The translations under genes were made by a program, and so were the position numbers. From Hamadaea sp013361475 (GTDB lineage: Bacteria > Actinomycetota > Actinomycetes > Mycobacteriales > Micromonosporaceae), in the NCBI RefSeq assembly GCF_040654195.1, contig NZ_JBFAHM010000009.1, positions 1 to 64,000 of the forward strand: a stretch of DNA of 64,000 bases. The letters run 5' to 3'. This document shows positions 35,383 through 43,650 of this stretch, piece by piece (the first letter of the stretch is position 1; each line of letters opens with the position of its first letter). Below the pieces are notes generated by a model. The model saw nothing but the letters and a program-made list of their open reading frames with translations. It did no database searches and had not been told where the DNA came from.

Positions 35383-36399
35383 ATGACGATCGCGCTGCTG
35401 CGCCTGCTGCGCAAGCTCACCGGATCGTCGTGGGCGATCCCCGTGACGTTGATCGCGTTCGTGTTCGCCACCAGCTGGCTGATGATGAGCGCCACCGAGC
35501 CGGCCGGCTCGGCACTGCTACAGCCCGGCACCTACTGGTGGTGGTTCATCGTCACCGCCTCCACCGTCGGCTACGGCGACTTCTACCCCACCACCACCGG
35601 CGGACATCTGGTCGGCGTCTACGTCATCGCCGGAGGCATCGCCACCCTCACCACGATCTTCGCCCGCATCGCCACCGCGGTGGACAACGCGAAAGGCAGA
35701 CGCATGAACGGCACCGTCGCCCTGCGCGAACAAGACCATCTCGTGATCGTCGGCTACCACCCGGGCCGCACCGAACGCATCGTCGCCGAGGTCCTCGCCG
35801 ACACCCACGGCCGGAAACTCGTGCTATGCGCCGCGCCGGACACCACGGTAAACCCGATGCCTGGCCAGCCCGTCGGGTTCGTACGCGGCGACTTCACCGA
35901 CGACGTGACCTTGCGCCGTGCCTGCGTGCATACCGCGGCAACAGTGGTCATCGACGCCGCCGACGACAACGAAGCCCTCGCCGTGCTGGTCACCGTCGCT
36001 CATCTGACCGCCACCGCGCACGTCGTGGTGGCACTGCGCGACATGGAACGCGCCGCCCACCTGACCTACGTGCACCCCGGCGTGAACTGCGTGCAATGGC
36101 ACCATCCGCGGATGCTGGCCGAAGAACTGCAAGATCCCGGCATGGCCCGCATCTACGGCGAACTGATGAGCTCCGACGGCGGCAACACCTACTCGATACG
36201 GCTGCCGCACCAGCTGGATCAGACCAGCTTCGGGGCCTGCCAGGTCATTCTCGGGCAGCGTCACGACGCGGTCCTGCTGGCTGTCGAGACCGACGGCCAG
36301 CTGCTGATCAGCCCGTCGTGGCATCATCAGCTCACCGCGGGAGCCACCCTGTTCTATGTCGGCCGCCGCCGGCTGAGCCCAGCCGACCTGTCCGAATAG
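35383..36399 (+). CDS. Kch-type potassium channel with TrkA-N (RCK) domain
   Basis: 338 residues from ATG 35383. One TM helix (about 19-36), a pore loop with selectivity filter TASTVGYGDFYPT (61-66), and a second TM helix (about 73-95). Then an RCK/TrkA-N domain starting QDHLVIVGYHPGRTERIV, in which the usual GxGxxG is GYHPGR, with VIDAADDNEALAVLVTVAHL. Two-TM ligand-gated K+ channel; assembles as a tetramer. A nearby GTCAT box suggests stress control. Confidence 0.93.
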   Translation: MTIALLRLLRKLTGSSWAIPVTLIAFVFATSWLMMSATEPAGSALLQPGTYWWWFIVTASTVGYGDFYPTTTGGHLVGVYVIAGGIATLTTIFARIATAVDNAKGRRMNGTVALREQDHLVIVGYHPGRTERIVAEVLADTHGRKLVLCAAPDTTVNPMPGQPVGFVRGDFTDDVTLRRACVHTAATVVIDAADDNEALAVLVTVAHLTATAHVVVALRDMERAAHLTYVHPGVNCVQWHHPRMLAEELQDPGMARIYGELMSSDGGNTYSIRLPHQLDQTSFGACQVILGQRHDAVLLAVETDGQLLISPSWHHQLTAGATLFYVGRRRLSPADLSE

Positions 36400-36519
36400 C
36401 CCGCCGCACAGGTGCCCTCCCCCGCTGCGGTTTGGGTTTCGGATAAGTCACTCCGGACGACGCATGGACGCACCGATGGCGGGTAGCGAGGATGAACAAC
36501 TGTTGTGCTGGAGGTCGTC

Positions 36520-36927
36520 ATGACTACCGTCACCATGCCGATGCTGGAAACCTACCCACAAGAGATCAACTTCGACCGGCGTCAGCTCGCCGAGGTGATC
36601 GACACACTGACCGCGTGCAGCGAGGCGTGCACCGCCTGCGCGGACGCCTGCCTCAGCGAACCGATGGTGGCCGACCTGGCCAAATGCATCCGCACCAACC
36701 TCGACTGCGCTGACATCTGCTCCGCCACCGCCCGAGTGCTGTCACGGCACACCGGCTACGACGCCAACATCAGCCGGACCCTGCTCGAAGCATGCGCGAT
36801 GGCCTGCCAGTCGTGTGCCGACGAATGCGAACGGCATGCCGACATGCACGAGCACTGCCGTATCTGCGCCCAAGCCTGCCGCAGCTGCGAACAGGCCTGC
36901 CGGCAGTTGCTGTCGGCGATGAGCTGA
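36520..36927 (+). CDS. Cytosolic copper-storage protein (Csp, DUF326 four-helix bundle)
   Basis: 135 residues from ATG 36520, with GGAGG 6 nt upstream. Sixteen cysteines sit in C-x3-C and C-x2-C spacing along four helices (TACSEACTACADACL, CAMACQSCADECE, CRICAQACRSCEQAC). This inward-facing array is what lets Csp1/Csp3 bind many Cu(I) ions. No signal or TAT peptide, hence Csp3-like and cytosolic. It follows the K+ channel by 120 bp and sits 2 kb from a DUF305 gene, so copper handling may be a local theme. Confidence 0.93.
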   Translation: MTTVTMPMLETYPQEINFDRRQLAEVIDTLTACSEACTACADACLSEPMVADLAKCIRTNLDCADICSATARVLSRHTGYDANISRTLLEACAMACQSCADECERHADMHEHCRICAQACRSCEQACRQLLSAMS

Positions 36928-37203
36928 ACCGCCCGTAGGCGCTACGACCCGGTGAGCTTGCCGGCGGCAGCGGCTGCTCACCCTGCGGGCCTTGGCGAGG
37001 ATCCGCGAGACATCGACATCGCCGTCGCTGGGGGCGGCGGTATCGGGCGGCCCATGATCGGCTCGACGGGGTTTGCCGGGACCGCGTCTGATTCCGGTCA
37101 CAGCGCCTGGCGGCAATGATCGTCTGCTGATCCCGGTCCGTCGTATGCCGTGGGCTGACCGGAGGCCCGTGTGTGTGCGCGGCCCGATGCCGGGGGCGGC
37201 GGG

Positions 37204-37662
37204 TCAGTGAGTGAACCGGCGTCGCCTGGTGCGGCCGCTGATTTGCCGAATGTCCGCTTCAGGTCGCAGTGGCCTGGCGCAGCCCAGCAGATGCGGCAGA
37301 GCGCCGCCGCGTGAGGTGGCGCTAGCACGCGCGGCGGGCTTGGGCGCGTCATGGCGGCGCGACACGGTGACGACGACCCGTGTCTGGCCGTCGAACGCGC
37401 CCACTTCGACGACGTGCACCGCTTGCGCGTCTTCGAGCACGCACAGCCACAGCCCGTGTACGAGGGTGGCGTCAGCGAACAGCCATACTCGCAGACCAGG
37501 GCCAGGGTAGGGCAAGGCGGCGATGGCCCGCGTGATCGCGGCGGGTTTGCTGAGCGGGTCGTGGGGCTGCTGCGGCAGGACGGTTGTTCCGAGACGGGCG
37601 AGCAACCGCCGCGTCGCGGCGCGGAATTGGCTGGCTCGGCCGTTGGCGGCGGCGTCGTTCAT
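37204..37662 (-). CDS. Hypothetical protein coupled to the OtsA-like gene
   Basis: 152 residues. The start overlaps the upstream OtsA-like stop by ATGA (37659-37662). Central strands LRVWLFADATLVHGLWLCVL and VHVVEVGAFDGQTRVVVTVS look like a small alpha/beta or barrel domain; the C-terminus is basic and disordered. No family recognised. Third gene of the STAS-OtsA-like operon. Confidence 0.65.
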   Translation of the reverse strand: MNDAAANGRASQFRAATRRLLARLGTTVLPQQPHDPLSKPAAITRAIAALPYPGPGLRVWLFADATLVHGLWLCVLEDAQAVHVVEVGAFDGQTRVVVTVSRRHDAPKPAARASATSRGGALPHLLGCARPLRPEADIRQISGRTRRRRFTH

Positions 37663-39095
37663 GGCCTGACCTTCTCGGCGGTGCCGGGTACGGATTGGTG
37701 TGGCACCGCGGGATCGCGGTAGGCGGTCGCTGCGGAAAGGGTGCGCAGGAACCTGCTGGTGGCCCAGGCGGCGTCCCTATGGCCGACATTGGCTCGCATG
37801 GCCGCCATCGCGTCGTCGGGTTGGTCGCAGACCTTGATCGCGGCGCAGATGGCGTCTTTGACCGCGGGGACGTCGTGCGGGTTGACGAGGGTCGCTTCGG
37901 GCAGGTCGGCGGTGCTGCCGGTGAACTCCGACAGCAGGATCTGTCCGGTGTCGTGCGGCCGGCACGCGGCGAACTCTCTGGCGGCGAGCGTGGCTCCTTG
38001 CCGCAGTGGCAGGGCTAGCAGCACGTCGGCGGCCACGTACAGGGCGGCCAGGGAGGCGCGATCGAGGTCGTGGCGCACGTAGTGCACGACGGGATGGCCC
38101 AGGCGGGAGTACATGCCGTTGATCTGGGCGACCTGCCGGTCGACCCGGTCCTGGACTGGGGTGTGGTGGGCCGTCTCGTCGCCGGCTGCGGCGACATGCA
38201 CCAGCACCGTGTCGAGGGGGTCGATGCGGTCTTCGGCGATCAGCTGCGCGTATGCGTCGAGTCGTTGTTCGATGCCTTCGTGGTGGTCCAGGGCGCCGAC
38301 TGACAACAGGATGGTTCGGGGGTCGCCGAGTTCGTTGCGCAGGTCGCGGGCGCGTCGCTGGACGTCGGCGGTGGCGGCGAGACGGCTGATCGTCGTGGTG
38401 TCGGCGGCCGGGGCGAAGGTGGCGGCGGTGACGACGCGGCCGTCGGCCAGCAGCAGCCGGTCGCCGCGACGCTGGCCGGTCAGCTCGGCCGACAGGTCGA
38501 GGAAGTTGGCGGTGGATCGGGCATCGGGCAGTCCGATCAGGTCGGCGCCGAGCAGGCCGCGCAGCATCTTGTCCCGCATCGGCATGTGCAGGAACCGTTC
38601 GACCGGCGGGAACGGTATGTGCAGCTGGAAACCGATCCGCAGGTCCGGGCGGGCGCGGCGCAGGTATCCGGCGACCAGTTGTAGGTGGTAGTCGTGGATC
38701 CACACGGTCGCGTTGGGTGCGGCCAGCCGCGCCGCGGCGACCGCGTACCGGTGATTGACGCGGCGGTAGGCGTCTTGCCAACGCGGATGAAACTGCGGCG
38801 GCTGGCCGCAGTCGTGATACAGCGGCAGCAACGTCTCGACACACTGACCCAGGTAATACTCGTCGATGTCGTCCTGCGGTGCGGCCAGCGCCTTCAACCT
38901 CAGCCCCGCGACGCCCGCCGCGCGCGGCAACAGCTCGTGCAGCGCCAGCCAGGCGCCGGCACGTTCGCCGACCGCAGCCGCCAGGCCAGCCGAGACGCTG
39001 CCGGCACGGCGCCGGGGACGCCATCCGGGCGGCCCTTGTTCGGCTGGCATGGTGTTGGCCAGCGCGACCACATCGAATGTCTCAGGCTGACTCAT
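37659..39095 (-). CDS. Trehalose-6-phosphate synthase-like glycosyltransferase (GT20), degenerate
   Basis: 478 residues, the normal OtsA length, with AAGGAGGAG before ATG 39095. WIHDYHLQLVAGYLRRARPD then IGFQLHIPFPP keeps the acceptor-side HDYHL motif. The donor-binding residues differ: R-L-D-x-x-K-G is ALDHHEG (both Arg and Lys lost), and D-G-M-N-L-V-x-x-E is QGATLAARE. The N-terminal GGL loop is SAGL. It may therefore use another sugar nucleotide, be a regulatory subunit, or be inactive. A second divergent paralog is at 43651. Operon with STAS and a small unknown gene. Confidence 0.8.
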   Translation of the reverse strand: MSQPETFDVVALANTMPAEQGPPGWRPRRRAGSVSAGLAAAVGERAGAWLALHELLPRAAGVAGLRLKALAAPQDDIDEYYLGQCVETLLPLYHDCGQPPQFHPRWQDAYRRVNHRYAVAAARLAAPNATVWIHDYHLQLVAGYLRRARPDLRIGFQLHIPFPPVERFLHMPMRDKMLRGLLGADLIGLPDARSTANFLDLSAELTGQRRGDRLLLADGRVVTAATFAPAADTTTISRLAATADVQRRARDLRNELGDPRTILLSVGALDHHEGIEQRLDAYAQLIAEDRIDPLDTVLVHVAAAGDETAHHTPVQDRVDRQVAQINGMYSRLGHPVVHYVRHDLDRASLAALYVAADVLLALPLRQGATLAAREFAACRPHDTGQILLSEFTGSTADLPEATLVNPHDVPAVKDAICAAIKVCDQPDDAMAAMRANVGHRDAAWATSRFLRTLSAATAYRDPAVPHQSVPGTAEKVRP

Positions 39096-39471
39096 CGGCT
39101 CCTCCTTGTTCGGCGCTCACCGTGGTTGCCGCTGAGCCGTTGGCAGGCGCTGCAGGTTCTGCCGGGGTGACATGCAAGACGCGGTCCGCGCGGGCCAGCC
39201 GAAGATTGCGCCGCAGCCGCGGCGACGGCGATCGCAGCGTGAGCAGTCCGCCGTCGAGCCGGCTGCGGCGATGGGCGTCGAGCAGCACGCCGATCGCGGC
39301 GGCGTCCATGAACGGGCACTGCTCCAGATCGAGGACGATCTCCAGCGGCGACACCGCAAGGGCGTCGTCGAGCAGCCGGGTCAGCCGCGACAACCCCCAC
39401 AGGTCGAGTTCCTCGGTGATGACGAGTTCGACGACGGGGATCCGGCTTGCCGTCTCATGGGGTGCCGCCAT
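39082..39471 (-). CDS. STAS-domain protein, anti-sigma-antagonist-like
   Basis: 129 residues with GGGAGGTG before ATG 39471. The STAS fold is seen in ELDLWGLSRLTRLLDDALAV, IVLDLEQCPFMDAAAIGVLL and LLTLRSPSPRLRRNLRLARA. At the phosphorylated Ser/Thr of SpoIIAA/RsbV (D-S-S/T-G), this protein reads DAAA, so switching by phosphorylation looks impossible. Overlaps the OtsA-like gene by 14 nt. A GTCAT box 74 bp upstream points at this operon. Confidence 0.85.
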   Translation of the reverse strand: MAAPHETASRIPVVELVITEELDLWGLSRLTRLLDDALAVSPLEIVLDLEQCPFMDAAAIGVLLDAHRRSRLDGGLLTLRSPSPRLRRNLRLARADRVLHVTPAEPAAPANGSAATTVSAEQGGADESA

Positions 39472-39544
39472 GATTCACCTCCCAGGCTGATGCAACGTCA
39501 GCTTCGACCTTGGGAAACGGATGTGGCGGAGGCCGCCCCAAACC

Positions 39545-39560
39545 ATGACAGTCTCATGAC
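39545..39560 (-). promoter_or_regulatory. GTCAT direct-repeat box 6
   Basis: Minus-strand GTCATGAGACTGTCAT, between the STAS-OtsA-like operon (74 bp) and the two-component operon (about 75 bp); suggests autoregulation. Confidence 0.7.
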
Positions 39561-39634
39561 AAACCACCGATCAGGGCCGCAACGTCCGCTTCGCCGCTGG
39601 TCAGAGCGGGTCGGTGTCGGTCATGATGGCGGCC

Positions 39635-40309
39635 ATGGCCTCGGTGCTGGTGATTGAAGACGACGACCGGATCCGGCAGTCGCTGCTGCTGGCTCTCGAA
39701 GACGAGGGCTACACGGCCGACGGCGCCCCCACGGCAGAGGAGGGCCTGGTCAAGCAGCGCAAGACCCCGGCCGACACGGTCCTGGTCGATCTGATGCTGC
39801 CCGGGCTGGACGGCTTCGACGCGATCCGGGAACTGAGGCGCGGTGACGACGTGCCGATCGTGGTGGTGTCCGCGCGCAACGACACCCACGACATCGTCGC
39901 CGCCCTGGAGGCCGGCGCCGACGACTATTTGGTCAAACCGGTCGCTGTCAAGGAGCTGACGGCGCGGTTGCGGGCGCTGCGCCGGCGAGCGCGTAACACG
40001 ACCCAGGCGATGCCGACGCTGGTCTTCGGCGATCTGCAGGTGCGTCCTCTAGCAGGTGAGGTTACCTTGCACGGCCGGCCGGTCGAGTTGACACGGACGG
40101 AGTTCCGGTTGCTGTGCGAGCTGGCCGAGCACCCCGGCATGGTGCTGTCACGCCAGCAGCTGCTGGAGCGGGTCTGGGAGTACGACTTCGGCGACGAACG
40201 TCTCGTGGATGTGCACGTCGGCCGGCTTCGGCAGAAGATCGAAGACGAACCGTCCGCCCCGAAACATTTGGTGACCGTGCGCGGCCTGGGTTACAAGCTG
40301 CAGCGATGA
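39635..40309 (+). CDS. OmpR/PhoB-family response regulator
   Basis: 224 residues from ATG 39635 (MASVLVIEDDDRIRQ); ATG 39623, ATG 39626 or GTG 39614 are alternatives, and no ribosome-binding site decides. The receiver has the acidic pocket IEDD, phospho-Asp in TVLVDLMLPGLDG, and Lys in DDYLVKP. The C-terminal winged helix (VELTRTEFRLLCELAEHPGM, DVHVGRLRQKIEDE, VRGLGYKL) binds DNA as a tandem dimer on direct repeats about 11 bp apart, exactly the period of the GTCAT boxes. Coupled by ATGA to the kinase gene. Confidence 0.95.
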   Translation: MASVLVIEDDDRIRQSLLLALEDEGYTADGAPTAEEGLVKQRKTPADTVLVDLMLPGLDGFDAIRELRRGDDVPIVVVSARNDTHDIVAALEAGADDYLVKPVAVKELTARLRALRRRARNTTQAMPTLVFGDLQVRPLAGEVTLHGRPVELTRTEFRLLCELAEHPGMVLSRQQLLERVWEYDFGDERLVDVHVGRLRQKIEDEPSAPKHLVTVRGLGYKLQR

Positions 40310-41679
40310 GACGGTTTATTCGACCGGGTCTGCGAGTGCGGGTCACCGCGGCGTTCGCGCTCGGCGCGCTGGCGATCTCGGCCACCGTCGCGGTCGCCTC
40401 GTTCCAGATCACCCGCAGCACCCTGGTCGCCGGACGTGAGCGGGCTGCGTTGCGAGCGGCCTACTTCGACGCCAACGTCGTCAACGCCGGACTGACCGGC
40501 GACGACCCCGACGTGCAGCAGGTGCTGCGGGCCCTGGACACCGGCAGCAGCCGGCACGCCATCATCTATCGCGACGGCCGAGCCTACTCTCGCACCGCCG
40601 ACGCCGGCTACACCGAAGCCCTGCCCGCCGAGCTGCGGGCACTGGTCGCCTCCGGCCAGCCGGCCGTGCAACGCGTGCATACTGACGGCGGACCGGCCAT
40701 GGCCATCGGCATCCCGCTGCCGGACGGCAGCCACTTCTTCATGATCGATTCGATGAATGAGACCGACCGGACGATGCGTGTCATGTCGCTGGTGCTTGCC
40801 CTGGTCGCCGCGGCCACAACCGCCGCCGGAGCGGGGCTGGGCGCGTACGCCTCCCGGCGGGTGCTGCGCCCAATGCATCGGGTTGCCGACGCCGCCCGTG
40901 ACATCGCCGGCGGCGACCTGTCGGCCCGCCTCGACCCGGCCACCGAACCCGACCTGGAACGGCTGACGACCTCGTTCAACCGCATGGTCGAACAGCTGTC
41001 CGCCCGGCTGGAACGCGACCGGCGGTTCGCCGCCGACGTCAGCCACGAGCTGCGGTCCCCTCTGCAGACCCTCGCCGCGGCCGGCAGCGTCCTGGCGCGC
41101 CGCCGCGACCAACTCGACCCGCGCACCGCCCAGGCCGCCTCGCTCGTAGCCGACGAGGTCGAACGGTTCCAAACCCTGGTCACCGACCTGCTGGAGCTGG
41201 CCCGATCTGACCAGCCCGCCGACCGAGTCCTGGTCGACATCGCCGACCTCGTTCGGCAAGTCGTCGTCCGGAAAGGCTTCGACCCCGCCATCGTCGGTAT
41301 CGAGCCTGGCGCACCCGCGTCCTGGCCGGTCGACCGGCGGCGGTTCGAGCAGATCGTCGCCAACCTGCTCGACAACGCCGTGCGCCACGGCGGCGGCCCA
41401 GTCGCTGTCCGGCTGGGAGCAGCCGACGGCACGGGGTGGCTCGAGGTCGACGACGAGGGACCCGGTGTGCCACCCGCGGACCGGGAATCCATCTTCGACC
41501 GCTTCGTGCGCGGCCGGGCGGCCAATGCCCGCGCCGACAGCGACGGCACCGGATTGGGCCTGGCGTTGGTCGCGCAACATGCGGCCGCACACGGCGGCCA
41601 CGCTCTGGTGACCGACCGGCCCGGCGGCGGGGCCCGATTCCGGCTGGAACTGTCCCTCACCGCGGAGCACCGCGCATGA
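40306..41679 (+). CDS. Sensor histidine kinase
   Basis: 457 residues from ATG 40306. TM1 about 10-33, extracytoplasmic sensor about 34-150, TM2 about 158-180, HAMP (RRVLRPMHRVADAARDIAGG). Phospho-His is in FAADVSHELRSPLQTLAAAG; N-box ANLLDNAVRHG, G1 VDDEGPGVP, G2 GTGLGLALVAQH. Sits between the response regulator and a GerMN lipoprotein, each with an ATGA overlap, so the lipoprotein probably modulates the sensor at the membrane surface. Confidence 0.95.
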   Translation: MRRFIRPGLRVRVTAAFALGALAISATVAVASFQITRSTLVAGRERAALRAAYFDANVVNAGLTGDDPDVQQVLRALDTGSSRHAIIYRDGRAYSRTADAGYTEALPAELRALVASGQPAVQRVHTDGGPAMAIGIPLPDGSHFFMIDSMNETDRTMRVMSLVLALVAAATTAAGAGLGAYASRRVLRPMHRVADAARDIAGGDLSARLDPATEPDLERLTTSFNRMVEQLSARLERDRRFAADVSHELRSPLQTLAAAGSVLARRRDQLDPRTAQAASLVADEVERFQTLVTDLLELARSDQPADRVLVDIADLVRQVVVRKGFDPAIVGIEPGAPASWPVDRRRFEQIVANLLDNAVRHGGGPVAVRLGAADGTGWLEVDDEGPGVPPADRESIFDRFVRGRAANARADSDGTGLGLALVAQHAAAHGGHALVTDRPGGGARFRLELSLTAEHRA

Positions 41680-42248
41680 TCCGCCGTCTGATTCTTACCG
41701 CCCTGCTGACGCTGACCGTTGCCGGATGCGGTGTGACGGTCGAACCGCACCCGCGTGGTGTCGAACCGCCACCGGGTCCGTTCGCCGGACTCGCCTCCGC
41801 GCAGCCCTCAGCGCCGGCCACGGCAGCCAGCGGCAGCGTCGACCAGACCCTGTACTTCGTCCGCGACGGCAGGCTGGTCGCGGTCACCCGCCACGTCGAC
41901 AATCCCGCGACCGTCGACGAAGCTGTCGCCGCCCTGCAGGCGGGTCCCACCGAAACCGAACGCGCGAGCGGCCTGGCGACCGCGCTCGCCGGAACCGACG
42001 TCGTCACCGGCATCACCGTGGCCGGGGACCAGGCAAGCATCGCGCTGACCGCACCGGTCGAAGGCGGCAGCCGCGCCGACGAAACCCTCGCCTACGCGCA
42101 ACTGGTGTGCACGCTGACCGCCCGAACCGACATCCGTTCGGTGGTGTTCACCAGCAACGGGCAGCCCATCGGCGTCCCCCGCGGTGACGGCGCACTGTCC
42201 ACAGAGCCATTGACCGCCGCCGACTACAGCACGCTGGTCGGTGAATAG
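41676..42248 (+). CDS. GerMN-domain lipoprotein
   Basis: 190 residues from ATG 41676. Signal peptide with lipobox LTVAGC (Cys about 18). The GerMN domain has QTLYFVRDGRLVAVTRHVDN, EAVAALQAGPTETERASGLA and GDQASIALTAP. Like LpqB beside MtrAB it carries GerMN, but it lacks LpqB's propeller, being one-third of its length. Translationally coupled to the kinase and so probably an accessory sensor lipoprotein. Its 3' end overlaps the convergent methyltransferase gene by 25 bp. Confidence 0.88.
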   Translation: MIRRLILTALLTLTVAGCGVTVEPHPRGVEPPPGPFAGLASAQPSAPATAASGSVDQTLYFVRDGRLVAVTRHVDNPATVDEAVAALQAGPTETERASGLATALAGTDVVTGITVAGDQASIALTAPVEGGSRADETLAYAQLVCTLTARTDIRSVVFTSNGQPIGVPRGDGALSTEPLTAADYSTLVGE

Positions 42249-42778
42249 CCGACCCACCGGGCGATCACCACGCTGAACCCCGGATCACTGTCGGTGGCCG
42301 GCACGAACTGGGTATCTGCGATTGCGAACCCGTACGCCACCAGCTCACCCGGCGATGGAGTGGCACGTCCGGCCATCCCCAGCAGGCCATCCGAAGTCAG
42401 GACACGCCGGGCCTCCTCCAAGTCGACGACCCACCGTTCGGCCGGGTCATGCTGGCGGCACGTCACAATCTCGGCACTCGCCGACGGCAACGGCAACGCC
42501 GAATGCATGCCACGCAGCAGCCGAGCATGCTGGGCGTTGACCGCCGCCTGCTCCAGCAACCACGGAGCCGGGTCCACACCAGCCATGGCGGTGCCGGGAA
42601 AAAACCGCAACGCCAGCCGCAGCAGCTCCCCCGAGCCGCAGCCGACATCCAGCAGACTCCACGGCTGCGGGCGCAGCCGGACCAGCCGATCCAGCAACAG
42701 CAGCGCCGACAGCTGCCCGAACGGCGGCCGCTGCGGTGCTGGCGCAGGGGGTATGCCGAGCTGGCGATGCTGCCACAC
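42224..42778 (-). CDS. Class I SAM-dependent methyltransferase-like protein
   Basis: 184 residues from GTG 42778. Motif I LLDVGCGSGELLRLALRFFP, then GTAMAGVDPAPWLLEQAAVN and the D-P/R-R-V-L loop EEARRVLTSDGLLGMAGRAT. The typical fold is short of N-terminal substrate-recognition residues. Substrate unknown. Converges on and overlaps the lipoprotein gene. Confidence 0.8.
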   Translation of the reverse strand: MWQHRQLGIPPAPAPQRPPFGQLSALLLLDRLVRLRPQPWSLLDVGCGSGELLRLALRFFPGTAMAGVDPAPWLLEQAAVNAQHARLLRGMHSALPLPSASAEIVTCRQHDPAERWVVDLEEARRVLTSDGLLGMAGRATPSPGELVAYGFAIADTQFVPATDSDPGFSVVIARWVGYSPTSVL

Positions 42779-42856
42779 GATGCCACCCCCGCTAGGTTCG
42801 ATGATTGTTGCGGTCGTGGGGCACGCTATCGGCGAGCCGGCCCCCGCAGCCGGGCT

Positions 42857-42872
42857 GTCATCGATCCGTCAT
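42857..42872 (+). promoter_or_regulatory. GTCAT direct-repeat box 7
   Basis: GTCATCGATCCGTCAT in the 248-bp spacer between the methyltransferase and HATPase genes, 79 bp upstream of the methyltransferase start but oriented away from it. Confidence 0.6.
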
Positions 42873-43026
42873 GGGATCTGGTCGAGATCGACACCGTTCA
42901 GCCGACCCGCGAACCTGAGCAGCAGACGCTGAACCCGGCTCACGACTGTCTCGCAGCCCGGCCCGCTCCCGGCTTCATTCGCTGCACAAGGCGCGCTGCT
43001 CGTCGCAGCGAAGTGCCGTATCCGCG

Positions 43027-43449
43027 TCAGCCGATCAGAACACGGGCGGTCGCGGTGGTCCCCTGCTCACCGGACTCGATGGTCAATGCTTCGGCGACCG
43101 TACGCACGATCCACAATCCGCGACCGCCCCGCCCGATCGGCTCGGTGACGTTCTGCGTCCAGCGAAGGTCGGCAAAACCCGGCCCGCCATCGGTCACCTG
43201 GCACCAAACACTGCCCTGGTCGTGCCACAGCCGCATCTCACCGCGGCCTCCGCCGTGCCTTACGGCATTGACCACCAGTTCACTCGCGACCAGCAGAACC
43301 GCGTCTACTTGCCCAGGGGTCGCGCCACACCGCGTAGCGAAGCTCGCGGCGACGTCGCGGACCTCATGCAACTGCCCTGCCATGAACGGGCGCTCCACCT
43401 GATCCGGCTGCGACCACCCCTTTGCGACGTGGCGATCGGCGTCGCCCAC
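43027..43449 (-). CDS. RsbW-like ATP-binding regulator (HATPase_c)
   Basis: 140 residues from GTG 43449, with GGGGGAGGG just upstream. The HATPase_c N-box reads LLVASELVVNAVRHGGGRGE and the G-box VTDGGPGFADLRW with GRGGRGLWIVRTVAEALTIE. This is the short actinobacterial anti-sigma/Ser kinase type. It may pair with the STAS protein at 39082, but since that lacks the Ser target, a different antagonist may be involved. Confidence 0.88.
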   Translation of the reverse strand: MGDADRHVAKGWSQPDQVERPFMAGQLHEVRDVAASFATRCGATPGQVDAVLLVASELVVNAVRHGGGRGEMRLWHDQGSVWCQVTDGGPGFADLRWTQNVTEPIGRGGRGLWIVRTVAEALTIESGEQGTTATARVLIG

Positions 43450-43564
43450 CAGCCCTCCCCCAACCGTCGTCGGCCAGCACACCTGCGCTCGCCGCGTTTG
43501 TCGTGGGCCATGCTTCCGGGCCGCGCCCAGCCCGTCACCCGCTCCAACCGCCGATCGGGCTTTT

Positions 43565-43580
43565 GTCATGAGACCGTCAC
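43565..43580 (+). promoter_or_regulatory. GTCAT direct-repeat box 8
   Basis: GTCATGAGACCGTCAC, 70 bp upstream of the second OtsA-like gene. Its spacer matches box 6, which precedes the first OtsA-like operon. Confidence 0.7.
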
Positions 43581-43650
43581 ACTTCCGCAGAACCCGCCGC
43601 CATACGGCCCCTCGACACTGGGCATTCCTGCGGACCCGAGGAAGGTGCCC

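Noticed and set aside
40291..41670. 459-codon minus-strand frame opposite the histidine kinase
   Set aside because: Shadow of the kinase third-codon GC bias; the kinase motifs are complete on the plus strand.
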